This document shows positions 28,183 through 36,523 of a stretch of DNA of 64,000 nt, in pieces. Each line of letters begins with the position of its first letter. Position 1 is the first letter of the stretch. The notes beneath the pieces are model-generated. The model did no database searches, was not told the origin of the DNA, and saw nothing but the letters and a program-made list of their open reading frames with translations. The position numbers were made by a program, and so were the translations under genes. Source of the DNA: an uncultured Flavobacteriaceae bacterium (GTDB taxonomy: Bacteria; Bacteroidota; Bacteroidia; Flavobacteriales; Flavobacteriaceae); the NCBI GenBank assembly GCA_937959395.1, contig CALGLR010000022.1, forward strand, positions 34,233 to 98,232. The letters are read 5' to 3'.

Positions 28183-29121
28183 TTATAAATAATGTCTTCC
28201 TTTTTTTTTGTTAATTTTAGCACTAAGAAATGATTCTCTTTTTATAGTCTTTAAGTCTTGTATCTCTTTTAATGCTCCTTTTAAATCAGAAAATTTAAAT
28301 CCTATTATTGAGATTAACGCTTCTTTTATTAAACTATATTTTAAGTATTTTAATTTAACTTCAACATTTGTTAAATTAACATCTGCATATTTCACTTTTC
28401 TATGATAATTATTTCTATAAAAGTATTGTTCAGAGTATTTCTTTATGCCTTTGTATTCTCTATTTTTAGTATCATGTCCTATTTTACAATTAGACAAAAC
28501 TCCAATCTTATAATTATGATATAATAATCTCTGTGCTAAATTAGAATCTTCACCTATATGAAAAAATATAGGATCAAAACCTCCAACAGTTTCAAAAACA
28601 GATATAGGTATAAACCAACATGCAGCCGCTATAAAAGGGACATCATAAATTTCTTTTATTTCTTTAGACAATACAAAATCTGAATAAAAATCTTCATTAT
28701 TTTCATAGTTAACATATCTTACAAATGAACTTTCTAAGTACTCTCCTGACCAGTCACAATGTATTGGGCTTATAATTCCATATTCTGAATGTTTCTTTGA
28801 AAAATCTACTAATTTCCTAACTGCATTACCAAATACTCGAGCATCTTGGTTTAATAAAAAAACAAAATCTGCACCTGCATTTAAAGCATACATTATACCT
28901 AAATTGTTTGCTTTTCCAAAACCTAAATTTACTTCTTGCTCTAAAAGAATAATTTCAGGGTAATTTTGTTTTATAAAACTTACTGTATTATCAGAAGAAT
29001 TATTATCTATGACAATAACTGTAGTTTCATTATTTACAGAATTTAAGCAATCTTTTATCCATTTTATTCCATTGTAGGTTACAATTATAGTATAAACATG
29101 TTTTTTTGTAGTTTCAAACAT
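28183..29121 (-). CDS. Glycosyltransferase family 2 (rhamnosyltransferase-like, WbbL type)
   Basis: A 312-residue GT-A protein: YTIIVTYNGIKWIKDCL, VIVIDNNSSDNTVSFI, EVNLGFGKANNLGI, FVFLLNQDARV (the metal-binding segment is N-Q-D as in WbbL proteins), then AAACWFIPISVFETVGGFDP and GEDSNLAQRLLYHNY. This order is typical of rhamnosyl- and related transferases acting on lipid-linked acceptors. The donor is not certain. Two bases separate it from the methyltransferase gene. Confidence 0.9.
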   Translation of the reverse strand: MFETTKKHVYTIIVTYNGIKWIKDCLNSVNNETTVIVIDNNSSDNTVSFIKQNYPEIILLEQEVNLGFGKANNLGIMYALNAGADFVFLLNQDARVFGNAVRKLVDFSKKHSEYGIISPIHCDWSGEYLESSFVRYVNYENNEDFYSDFVLSKEIKEIYDVPFIAAACWFIPISVFETVGGFDPIFFHIGEDSNLAQRLLYHNYKIGVLSNCKIGHDTKNREYKGIKKYSEQYFYRNNYHRKVKYADVNLTNVEVKLKYLKYSLIKEALISIIGFKFSDLKGALKEIQDLKTIKRESFLSAKINKKKGRHYL

Positions 29122-29123
29122 AT

Positions 29124-29855
29124 CTAATCTTGTAATAAAATATGATGATACTCTTTATCTTTCAAATTAATAATACTTGGATCTGTAATTAATTCTTCAT
29201 AAGTAGATTTATTTACCTCATCGAATATTGATTCGTCTATCACAAAATTAGTAATTGAAGACTTAATAGTAATATAACCCAAGCCATAATCTGTATCCAA
29301 TACTGTAATACTTAAGACCTCTTTATATTTTTCTTTTAAATAAATAATAGTTTTCCATACATCACCGGTCCATTCTCCTGTCCATCCTTCTAAGTTCATC
29401 TTACCGGCTTCAATGAAAGAATTAGCATAAACTGCACCTGCTTTATTTGGTGGTAAACAATCGTGCATAACTATCACTCCATCATTAGATAGATATTTTA
29501 ACGAGTTTAAAACATCTAACAAACTAGCTTTAAATGTATGTAATCCATCAACAAAAACAATCTCAGGTTTATACTTTTTAATAAAAGATGATTTATTCTT
29601 AAAAAAATCATCGCTAGTATATTCAAAATATTTATTAAAAAAATTACTAGGTTTTATATAGATCCATTTGAGTTTTCTTTTTAAAGGTATATAAAACTTA
29701 GGGTCTACTGCTACTTTACGTTTACATTTTATTGGAAAAAAAGACTCGCCCTTGTAAGATCCAATTTCTAGGTATCTTGTGAAATTTTTCTTATCTATTA
29801 TTTTTTGAATTAATTCAACTCTATTCATTATCTTAAATTTGTATTTAATAAACAT
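29124..29855 (-). CDS. SAM-dependent methyltransferase (class I, Methyltransf_24-like)
   Basis: The frame is open from 29939, but that start would overlap the wzt-like gene by 64 bases. ATG codons at 29855 and 29828 fit the gene spacing, and 29855 (243 residues) is used here. Motifs are FTRYLEIGSYKGESFF for SAM binding, CKRKVAVDPKFY at the second strand, KPEIVFVDGLHTFKASLLDV, and VIVMHDCLPPNK with the acidic-His pair found in this family. It directly follows the ABC exporter genes. In ABC-dependent O-antigens a terminal methyl group often ends the chain and is recognised by the Wzt C-terminal domain, so a capping role is an attractive inference. Confidence 0.85.
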   Translation of the reverse strand: MFIKYKFKIMNRVELIQKIIDKKNFTRYLEIGSYKGESFFPIKCKRKVAVDPKFYIPLKRKLKWIYIKPSNFFNKYFEYTSDDFFKNKSSFIKKYKPEIVFVDGLHTFKASLLDVLNSLKYLSNDGVIVMHDCLPPNKAGAVYANSFIEAGKMNLEGWTGEWTGDVWKTIIYLKEKYKEVLSITVLDTDYGLGYITIKSSITNFVIDESIFDEVNKSTYEELITDPSIINLKDKEYHHILLQD

Positions 29856-29875
29856 ATTTCGTTTATAAAAATAAG

Positions 29876-31195
29876 CTACTCTATTATATCTTTTTTTTCT
29901 ATTTCCCAGTGCAACATCGGTCTCATCATACCTGGCCATTTTCCTACGTAAGGCCCTCTAACTCCCTCCCCACTAGTATGATCGTAGATCTCAAAGGACA
30001 ATAAATCTTTTTTAATTAAATGAATTATTTCTGGGTTATAATTACCAACTGCAACTAGTATACTAAATACACCTTCAGCTAATAAATTACCTGGAATTTT
30101 ACATTTAGACTTGATAATTGATTTTGTTTGCGAATGAAAATCCAACCAATTGGGTGCTACAAATTCGTTTGAAGCGAATAAGGTTTGTCCCATTTCATTA
30201 ATTAAATGTATTATTGCAGTATTATTATAATCTAAATTAAGATCCCAATACTCAACATTTATGTATATGTCATCCGTTATATTAAATTTGCTTTTGAGTT
30301 TATTATTCTCATCTACAATTGATGCGCTTTTTAGTTTTGCATATTCATTTCCTGGAGCATCTTCAATAGATTCCCACTCTACAATTGCTTTTTTAGTTTT
30401 AAATTCATTTAAATATTCAGTTATTGCTTTATCGGTCGGTCCTTGATAAGACACACTTCCATTAGCTAATACAACAGCTCTTTTAGTTAGCTTACTAATG
30501 GCATTCATATCATGACTAACAAATAATACAGTACGTCCTTCTCCCTGCGAAATATCTTGCATTTTTCCAATTGCCTTTTTTTGAAACTCTGCGTCTCCAA
30601 CAGCTAAAACCTCATCAACAACTAAAATATCTGGCTCTAAATGTGCAGCAACAGCAAATGCCAAACGCACCTTCATTCCTGAAGAATAACGTTTCACTGG
30701 TGTATCTATATACCGCTCGCAACCCGAAAAGCTAACAATTTCATTTAATTTTAATGAAACTTCAGCTTTTGTCATACCCAAAATAGCGCCATTTAAAAAA
30801 ATATTTTCACGCCCTGTCATTTCTGGGTGAAAACCTGTACCAACCTCTAACAATGAAGCAATACGTCCTCTAGTTTTAATATTACCAGTTGTAGGCCCTG
30901 TAACCCGGGACAATATTTTTAATAATGTAGATTTTCCTGCTCCATTTTTACCAATAATACCAAGGACTTCGCCACGTCGAACTTCAAAATTAATGTCCTT
31001 TAATGCCCAAACATAGTCTGATTTACCTTTTGCACTTCTATCATTTCGTTCCCCAATCTTTAAAAACGGGTCTTCTTTCCCTCTAATTTTATTCCACCAA
31101 CGATTTAAATCATGACTTATAGTACCTGTACCAATAGTACCTAAGCGGTATTGCTTTGAAATGTTTTCAGCTTTTAAAATAACATCATTGTTCAT
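29876..31195 (-). CDS. wzt: Polysaccharide ABC exporter, ATP-binding subunit with C-terminal carbohydrate-recognition domain (Wzt-like)
   Basis: The 439-residue ATPase powers export of an undecaprenyl-linked polysaccharide. The ATPase domain covers about 1-250: Walker A GKNGAGKST (82-90), the signature KRYSSGMKVRLAFAVAA, Walker B DILVVDEVLAVGD and the switch FVSHDM. An insert with many basic and acidic residues (about 26-62) precedes Walker A, as in other Wzt proteins. Residues about 260-439 form the extra beta-rich domain typical of Wzt, which recognises the chain terminus. It overlaps the permease gene by one base. Confidence 0.92.
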   Translation of the reverse strand: MNNDVILKAENISKQYRLGTIGTGTISHDLNRWWNKIRGKEDPFLKIGERNDRSAKGKSDYVWALKDINFEVRRGEVLGIIGKNGAGKSTLLKILSRVTGPTTGNIKTRGRIASLLEVGTGFHPEMTGRENIFLNGAILGMTKAEVSLKLNEIVSFSGCERYIDTPVKRYSSGMKVRLAFAVAAHLEPDILVVDEVLAVGDAEFQKKAIGKMQDISQGEGRTVLFVSHDMNAISKLTKRAVVLANGSVSYQGPTDKAITEYLNEFKTKKAIVEWESIEDAPGNEYAKLKSASIVDENNKLKSKFNITDDIYINVEYWDLNLDYNNTAIIHLINEMGQTLFASNEFVAPNWLDFHSQTKSIIKSKCKIPGNLLAEGVFSILVAVGNYNPEIIHLIKKDLLSFEIYDHTSGEGVRGPYVGKWPGMMRPMLHWEIEKKDIIE

Positions 31196-32070
31196 TATAT
31201 TGTATCTATAAAACTTTTTTCTGTCTTATTAAAAATAACAAGACCAATTAAAAATACTACTATACTTATTATTGTAACATAAATTAGTTTTGAAACGTCT
31301 AAACTTCCAATACCTAAAGTCATTTCTCTAAATGTTTCTATAATAATAGCAATAGGGTTCCACTCTATTAACCAATAATAATTAGGTAATTTTTCTTTAA
31401 AATAAGATAATGGATACATTACTGCCGATCCATACATTAATAATTGAACTCCAAATTGGACTAAGAAGCTTAAATCTCTATACTTTGTAGTCATTGACGA
31501 TATAATCATTCCAAGTCCCAAGCCTAACAACCCCATATAAAGCACTAAAATAGGAAATGCAATTAATGATATTTTTGGTATTGCATTGTTTGATTTGTCT
31601 GTAAAAAAGCTAAAAAACAAATAAAAACCTACAAAAACCAAAAGCTGAATGCCAAATTTTAGGAGATTAGAAACTATAACAGACATGGGCATGATTACTC
31701 TTGGAAAATAAACTTTGCCAAAAATGTTTTCATTCTTCTTAAAAGTATCACTCGTTCCTACCAAACATTCTTTAAAATAATTCCAGGCCGTAATCCCTGA
31801 AAGGTTAAACAGAAATGGATGAATACCATCTCCTGGTGGAATGTCTGCTAATTTATTAAATATTAAAGTAAAAATAATTGATGTAAAAAGAGGTTGTATT
31901 AAATACCAAAGAGGGCCTAAAATAGTTTGTTTATATAAAGTGATCACATCTCTTTTTACAAACAAAAATAAAAGGTCCTTGTATTTCCAAATCTCTTTAA
32001 AATTGAAATTTATCAATTTATGCTTTGGAGAAATAGTATATAACCAATCTTCTTTTGAATTATTACTCAT
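31195..32070 (-). CDS. wzm: Polysaccharide ABC exporter, membrane subunit (Wzm-like, ABC-2 type)
   Basis: The 291-residue permease forms the channel with Wzt. It starts with an amphipathic region (FNFKEIWKYKDLLFLFVKRDVITLYKQTILGPLWYLIQP, in two blocks), the gate and re-entrant segment of ABC-2 exporters. Six hydrophobic helices follow between about 60 and 285. Typical elements are FNLSGITAWNYFKECLVGT, then FPRVIMPMSVIVSNL, and MYGSAVMYPLSYF before the last helices. The one-base overlap with wzt fixes the pairing. Confidence 0.93.
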   Translation of the reverse strand: MSNNSKEDWLYTISPKHKLINFNFKEIWKYKDLLFLFVKRDVITLYKQTILGPLWYLIQPLFTSIIFTLIFNKLADIPPGDGIHPFLFNLSGITAWNYFKECLVGTSDTFKKNENIFGKVYFPRVIMPMSVIVSNLLKFGIQLLVFVGFYLFFSFFTDKSNNAIPKISLIAFPILVLYMGLLGLGLGMIISSMTTKYRDLSFLVQFGVQLLMYGSAVMYPLSYFKEKLPNYYWLIEWNPIAIIIETFREMTLGIGSLDVSKLIYVTIISIVVFLIGLVIFNKTEKSFIDTI

Positions 32071-32075
32071 TCAAA

Positions 32076-33059
32076 TTAACTTTTAAAATATGTCCAAGTT
32101 ACTTTTAATCCTTCTCTTACCGAGAACTCTGGTTCATAACCTAATAACCGTTTTGCTTTAGATATATCTGCCAATGAATCCCTAACATCTCCAACTCTAG
32201 AGGGTTTGTGACTTACTTTTATATTTTTCTTTGCTATCTCATTTAAAGTATCCCATAAATAACTTACACTAATTCTTTCTCCACAAGCTATATTAAAAAC
32301 TTGATTATCTGCTTCGGGTTTAGCAAAAAAGCCTTTTATATTTGCTTGTACTGCATTCTCTACGTAAGTAAAATCTCTGGTTTGCTCTCCATCTCCATTA
32401 ATAGTGCCTATATTATTATTTTTAATAGCTTCCATGAATAAAGGAATAACAGCAGCGTAGGCACCTCTAGGGCTTTGTTTAGGTCCAAAAATATTAAAAT
32501 AACGAAGCCCTATAGCTTTAGTATTATAAGTTTTACCAAAAACATCGGCATAGAGTTCATTTACATATTTAGTCACGGCATAAGGAGATAATGGTTTACC
32601 TATAACATCTTCTACTTTTGGCAGTATTGCACTGTCTCCATAGGTAGAACTAGATGCTGCGTAAATCATTTTTTTTACTGTAGTACTGTCTTTAAGCGCA
32701 ATCATCATATTTAGAAAACCATGTATATTAACAGCGTTAGTTGTTGCTGGGTCATTAATAGATCGTGGTACAGAGCCTAATGCTGCTTGGTGCGTCACAT
32801 AATCAATACCTTCCATTGCCTTTTTACAGGTTTCTAATTCTCTTATATCTCCTTCAATAAACTCAAAATTAGAATGTGATACGTAAGGTTCTATATTTTT
32901 ATAATAACCATTAGAAAGATTATCTAATACAAGTACTTTTTTAGCATTATATTTTAATAGATAAGCTACAATATTAGATCCAATAAAGCCAGCGCCTCCG
33001 GTTACTAAAAAAGAAAATTTTGAAAGATCTTCACTATGGTATTTGTTAGAATACATCAT
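32076..33059 (-). CDS. UDP-N-acetylglucosamine 4-epimerase (WbpP/Gne-like)
   Basis: An extended SDR of 327 residues that should interconvert UDP-GlcNAc and UDP-GalNAc. The motifs are LVTGGAGFIGSNIV, VLDNLSNG, HQAALGSVPRSINDP, AASSSTYGD with SYAVTKYVNELYAD-type Y-x-x-x-K, LRYFNIFGPKQSPRGAYAAV, and GDGEQTRDFTYVENAVQ. The blocks HQAALGSVPRSINDP and LSPYAVTKYVNELYADVFG are the same as in Pseudomonas WbpP as I recall it, which favours the N-acetylated sugars over plain UDP-glucose. It is five bases upstream of wzm and overlaps wzc by one base. The product could supply GalNAc for the repeat unit. Confidence 0.9.
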   Translation of the reverse strand: MMYSNKYHSEDLSKFSFLVTGGAGFIGSNIVAYLLKYNAKKVLVLDNLSNGYYKNIEPYVSHSNFEFIEGDIRELETCKKAMEGIDYVTHQAALGSVPRSINDPATTNAVNIHGFLNMMIALKDSTTVKKMIYAASSSTYGDSAILPKVEDVIGKPLSPYAVTKYVNELYADVFGKTYNTKAIGLRYFNIFGPKQSPRGAYAAVIPLFMEAIKNNNIGTINGDGEQTRDFTYVENAVQANIKGFFAKPEADNQVFNIACGERISVSYLWDTLNEIAKKNIKVSHKPSRVGDVRDSLADISKAKRLLGYEPEFSVREGLKVTWTYFKS

Positions 33060-35515
33060 TATTTTTTAAACAAGCTTTTTATGCGTTTAACAAGGCCTTT
33101 TTCATTATTATCGTCCTCATGGTAGCCATTTCCATAAGCGCCATAACCGTAGCCATAACCATAGCCGTAACCGTAACCGTAACCATAAGTCCCTTTTTGA
33201 TCATAATGATTATAGACAAAACTAAGACTTTTAATTTCACCTCTTTTATACTTATCATTAATTAAATTAAGCATTCCTTTTTTTGTATAGTCTTGTCTTA
33301 CCACATACAATGAAGCATCTGCATATTCGATAAGTTCCATAGCATCTGAAACTAAACCTACTGGCGGCGTATCTAAAACGATATAATCATATTTCTGCTT
33401 TAACTCTGCTATAAATGCATCCATCTTATCACTAATTAATAACTCAGAAGGATTTGGAGGAATTGGACCAGATACTATTATATCTAAATTTTCAATTTCT
33501 GTTTTTTGAACGACTCCTTCTAAATCACTTTGCCCTATTAAATAATTAACTGCCCCTTTCTCATTTGTAATTTCAAAATCTCCAAAAATCTTAGGTTTTC
33601 TTAAATCTAAACCTACAAGCACTGTTTTTTTACTACTTAAAGCAAAAACCGTTGCGATATTAATCGAGCAAAATGTTTTTCCTTCACCACTCACTGAAGA
33701 TGTAATCATCACCGTTTTTGACCCTTCAAGTTCATGTTTTTTATACATAAATTGAAGACTCGATCGAATTGCTCTAAACGCTTCAGCAACTGCCGATTTA
33801 GGTTTTAAATGTACTGCTAAGTTATTCTTTGCAGTATTTTTACCAATGACTCCAAGAATTGGAACTGAAGATAAACGCTCTAAATCTTCAGGGCCATGAA
33901 TGTTATTATCTAGCAACGTCATTAAAAAAGCTAATAACAAGGGAATCATTAATCCTCCAAAAAAAGCTAAAAAATAATTGGTGCTATTGTTTGAGCTTAT
34001 TGCAGATTGACCAATGTCTTTTGCAGAATCTATTACTAAAATATCTGAAACACTGGATGCTTTTATTATTTCTGCTTCACCCTGCTTTTGTAAAAAAATA
34101 GTATACGTTTGCTCTGTTAAGTTATATTGTCGCTCAAAAGTTAACATGCGTTGTTGATCTTCTGGTAATTTACTAAATAGAGATTCTGCTTTGTTTAATT
34201 TAGAATTAATAGTATTGAGTTGTCTATTTATAACGTTAGTTGCTGCACTAATGTTTTCAAGCAATACTGCTTTAAGACCATCAATTTGCCGGTCTAAATC
34301 GTCAAAAATAGTGGCATTACTTCTTACCGAATATTCTAATTTAGATTTTTGAACAGAAAGATCATTAATTTTAGAAATATTACTTAGTATATTAACATCC
34401 TCTATACCTGCAATTGAAGGTGCTGGTAAATCGGTAAAACTTTTACTTTCTTTTAAATAGGTTTTTAAATTGCCATAGTAGTCTAATTGTCTTATTACAG
34501 CTTCTTTTTCTAAATCATAACTCGCTAATTTTTCTGAAAGCTTCACACTTTCGTCATCCAAATTAAATATTTTATTTTTCTTCCTATAATTATTTAAGTC
34601 ATCTGCATTTTCTTTTAATCGATCTTTAACATCTTTTAATTGATCTTCGATAAATTTTATAGTGTTGGTAGCAAATTGATTTTTTCTATCTAGTTGCTCT
34701 TCACTCAGAATAGTTACTGTTTCATTTAGGTAATCAACAATTTTACTTTTATTCACATCAACTAAGCTTAAATTTAAAATGGGGGAATTTTTCTGATTAC
34801 CAATACTTATTATAGTTTTATAACGATTAACGACACCATCAAAGTTGTCAAATTGTACATAATAAACATCTCCAGGCTTTACTTTTCTATTGGCTTCTAA
34901 ATGTATAACCCCATTTAAAAAAGGGAGCGCTATTGTATCTCCTAATTTTAAATTTTTGGTAAATGTTCCTAAATTAACATCTACTACCGATTTTTCTTTT
35001 GTTTTATAATTTTGAACAGATGCTATATTGGACAAGAACTCAACTTCCAATTTGTAAATATCATCCTCCAAAAATTCAATTTTAATAGGGTTTCCTAATA
35101 ACTGATTTTCATCTAATTGAGTCGTCATTCTAAAAGGAGCAGATGTATATATATCATCTTTTCTAAACCGTCCCTGTTTAAGGTATCTTTTATAAAATTG
35201 AAGACGCTCAACTACTTTTTCATTATGAGACCGAGATTTTAAAGACACCATCATGGTTTGAACCTTTCCGGTAACGCCACCCCAATTAAATGTTAGGCTG
35301 GTATTTGAGGTAAATAGAGGGTTTTTATCATCTTCAATAGATACTTGAGTTGATAGTTTATATTTTTTTTGCTTTCTTATGTTTACCTGATATGCCGCAA
35401 AAATTCCAATAGCTATGAATAGAACAAAAAGTTTCCAATAGCTTAATGCTCGAAATAAAAAGGCTTTAAAATCAAAGCTGTTTTGAGATTCTAAAACTTC
35501 AAATTCTTCGTTCAT
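33059..35515 (-). CDS. wzc: Polysaccharide co-polymerase with tyrosine autokinase (Wzc-like)
   Basis: An 818-residue inner-membrane protein that controls chain length and export. The first helix (about 24-44) is followed by a long periplasmic Wzz/GNVR region with coiled coils (about 270-480), then a second helix (about 510-530). The C-terminal BY-kinase has Walker A SSVSGEGKT, Walker A' VLVGLDLRKP and Walker B YDYIVLDTPP. The tail near residue 780 has eight tandem Tyr-Gly pairs followed by AYGNGY, ten tyrosines in all, serving as the phosphorylation cluster. It lies 11 bases after wza. Normally such proteins work with Wzx/Wzy, whereas this operon also has an ABC exporter. Confidence 0.95.
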   Translation of the reverse strand: MNEEFEVLESQNSFDFKAFLFRALSYWKLFVLFIAIGIFAAYQVNIRKQKKYKLSTQVSIEDDKNPLFTSNTSLTFNWGGVTGKVQTMMVSLKSRSHNEKVVERLQFYKRYLKQGRFRKDDIYTSAPFRMTTQLDENQLLGNPIKIEFLEDDIYKLEVEFLSNIASVQNYKTKEKSVVDVNLGTFTKNLKLGDTIALPFLNGVIHLEANRKVKPGDVYYVQFDNFDGVVNRYKTIISIGNQKNSPILNLSLVDVNKSKIVDYLNETVTILSEEQLDRKNQFATNTIKFIEDQLKDVKDRLKENADDLNNYRKKNKIFNLDDESVKLSEKLASYDLEKEAVIRQLDYYGNLKTYLKESKSFTDLPAPSIAGIEDVNILSNISKINDLSVQKSKLEYSVRSNATIFDDLDRQIDGLKAVLLENISAATNVINRQLNTINSKLNKAESLFSKLPEDQQRMLTFERQYNLTEQTYTIFLQKQGEAEIIKASSVSDILVIDSAKDIGQSAISSNNSTNYFLAFFGGLMIPLLLAFLMTLLDNNIHGPEDLERLSSVPILGVIGKNTAKNNLAVHLKPKSAVAEAFRAIRSSLQFMYKKHELEGSKTVMITSSVSGEGKTFCSINIATVFALSSKKTVLVGLDLRKPKIFGDFEITNEKGAVNYLIGQSDLEGVVQKTEIENLDIIVSGPIPPNPSELLISDKMDAFIAELKQKYDYIVLDTPPVGLVSDAMELIEYADASLYVVRQDYTKKGMLNLINDKYKRGEIKSLSFVYNHYDQKGTYGYGYGYGYGYGYGYGAYGNGYHEDDNNEKGLVKRIKSLFKK

Positions 35516-35526
35516 AAATTTTATAA

Positions 35527-36324
35527 TTACAGATTTTTAGCTAAAAAATACGTCGATATTAATACAGAAAAAATAGAAGCAATAGTCGTTAAGGTTTGTG
35601 TGGCAGTTTCTCCTGCTCCTAAAGCTTTTCGCTTTAATGGTTTTACTAAAATGATATCATTAGGTTTTATATAATAATAGGGCGATTTCATTGCAACAAT
35701 GTCTGTTAAATCGATATGATGTATTTTCTGACCTTGGGGATATTGTCTAATCACCATCACATCTGTTCTATCTGCTGTATTTTTCATATCGCCAACACTA
35801 GCTAATGCTTCTATAATATTAACACGCTCTTGGTATACTATTTTAGTTCCTGGCCCTCCAACTTCACCGGTTATCGTATATCTTAATCCAGATAATTTTA
35901 CTGTGACAAATATTTGCGCCGTTTCTTTAAAATACTTTGCTAATAATTCATCTTTAACTTTTTCTTCTATATCTTCTACAGTAAACCCTAAAACATTAAG
36001 ATCTCCTAAAATAGGAAATTCAATATTTCCATGAGCATCTACCGTAAATCCATCAAAATACAATCCAGAGTCGGCCGCTCCTCCTCCCCTAGTTTCAGAA
36101 CCTATTGGATTAAAAATACTAACCAATTCTTCATCTAAAGCTTTTACTGTTATTCTTAAAATATCATTTATTTGTACTCGATATGGCTTGTTTAACTCTT
36201 GTATTTGTATTGAGTCATTTGCTACAGTTCCTTTATCTTGTAGATAAACGACATCCTTATTAGTAATACATGATGAGGATAATAAACTAAAAACGATCGC
36301 AATAAAAAATAGAGTTTGTTTCAT
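35527..36324 (-). CDS. wza: Outer-membrane polysaccharide export lipoprotein (Wza-like)
   Basis: Forms the outer-membrane exit channel. I start it at the ATG at 36324 (265 residues): MKQTLFFIAIVFSLLSSSC is a lipoprotein signal peptide with lipobox Cys19. An upstream in-frame ATG at 36363 would add 13 residues ahead of the signal peptide and place the promoter -7 box inside the gene. The polysaccharide export (Poly_export) domain covers about 35-130 (YRVQINDILRITVKALDEE, then GNIEFPILGDLNVLG), followed by an SLBB domain (YTITGEVGGPGTKI) and a C-terminal hydrophobic helix. It is the first gene of the operon. Confidence 0.93.
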   Translation of the reverse strand: MKQTLFFIAIVFSLLSSSCITNKDVVYLQDKGTVANDSIQIQELNKPYRVQINDILRITVKALDEELVSIFNPIGSETRGGGAADSGLYFDGFTVDAHGNIEFPILGDLNVLGFTVEDIEEKVKDELLAKYFKETAQIFVTVKLSGLRYTITGEVGGPGTKIVYQERVNIIEALASVGDMKNTADRTDVMVIRQYPQGQKIHHIDLTDIVAMKSPYYYIKPNDIILVKPLKRKALGAGETATQTLTTIASIFSVLISTYFLAKNL

Positions 36325-36346
36325 AAACAGCACAATGGTATATAGA

Positions 36347-36354
36347 CAAATATA
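36347..36354 (-). promoter_or_regulatory. Putative -7 box of the polysaccharide operon promoter
   Basis: Read on the minus strand the bases are TATATTTG, an exact match to the Bacteroidetes -7 consensus TAnnTTTG, 22 bases before the wza ATG at 36324. Nineteen bases further upstream there is TTT instead of the ideal TTG at the -33 position. No other consensus box with space around it is seen inside the 36-kb operon, whose gaps are almost all under 25 bases. This may therefore be the main promoter of all 33 genes. Confidence 0.6.
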
Positions 36355-36415
36355 GCTTTTCATCGTGAATAATAAAACTTTTATCGGATTTTTTGGTTTT
36401 TTATCCGTTATTTTT

Positions 36416-36504
36416 ACAAAAATTGAACATCAAACTACCTAACCGTTGAAAATATAACCAAGTCTTTTGATGGAATTAACGCTCTTTAAAGACATTTCCC
36501 TTAA
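36416..36504 (+). pseudogene. Decayed duplicate of the 5' end of the neighbouring ABC-F gene
   Basis: This stretch aligns with 36510-36597, the leader and first 24 codons or so of the ABC-F gene, at a spacing of about 94 bases. Shared words include ACAAAAATT, the run GTTGAAAATATA and CTCTTTAAAGACATTTC. In the reading frame of the gene the copy encodes NYLTVENITKSF and then meets a one-base insertion and a stop. The first part keeps protein-level similarity, so it was coding when it arose. It now lies between the promoter side and the true start. Confidence 0.75.
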
Positions 36505-36523
36505 TTTGCACAAAAATTAAATA

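Noticed and set aside
28173..28223. Longer start for the GT4 gene at 28223
   Set aside because: It overlaps the preceding gene by 41 bases and adds a lysine-rich leader. MDKRNIVHVVSGYP at 28172 is the typical GT4 beginning.
29856..29939. Longer start for the methyltransferase at 29939
   Set aside because: It would overlap the wzt-like gene by 64 bases and lies before the first family motif.
33130..33185. The short tandem repeat in wzc as a CRISPR or intergenic repeat
   Set aside because: It is in frame, codes for the Tyr-Gly tail of Wzc and has no spacers.
36325..36363. Longer Wza start at 36363
   Set aside because: It would put extra residues before a clear lipoprotein signal peptide and place the promoter box inside the coding sequence.
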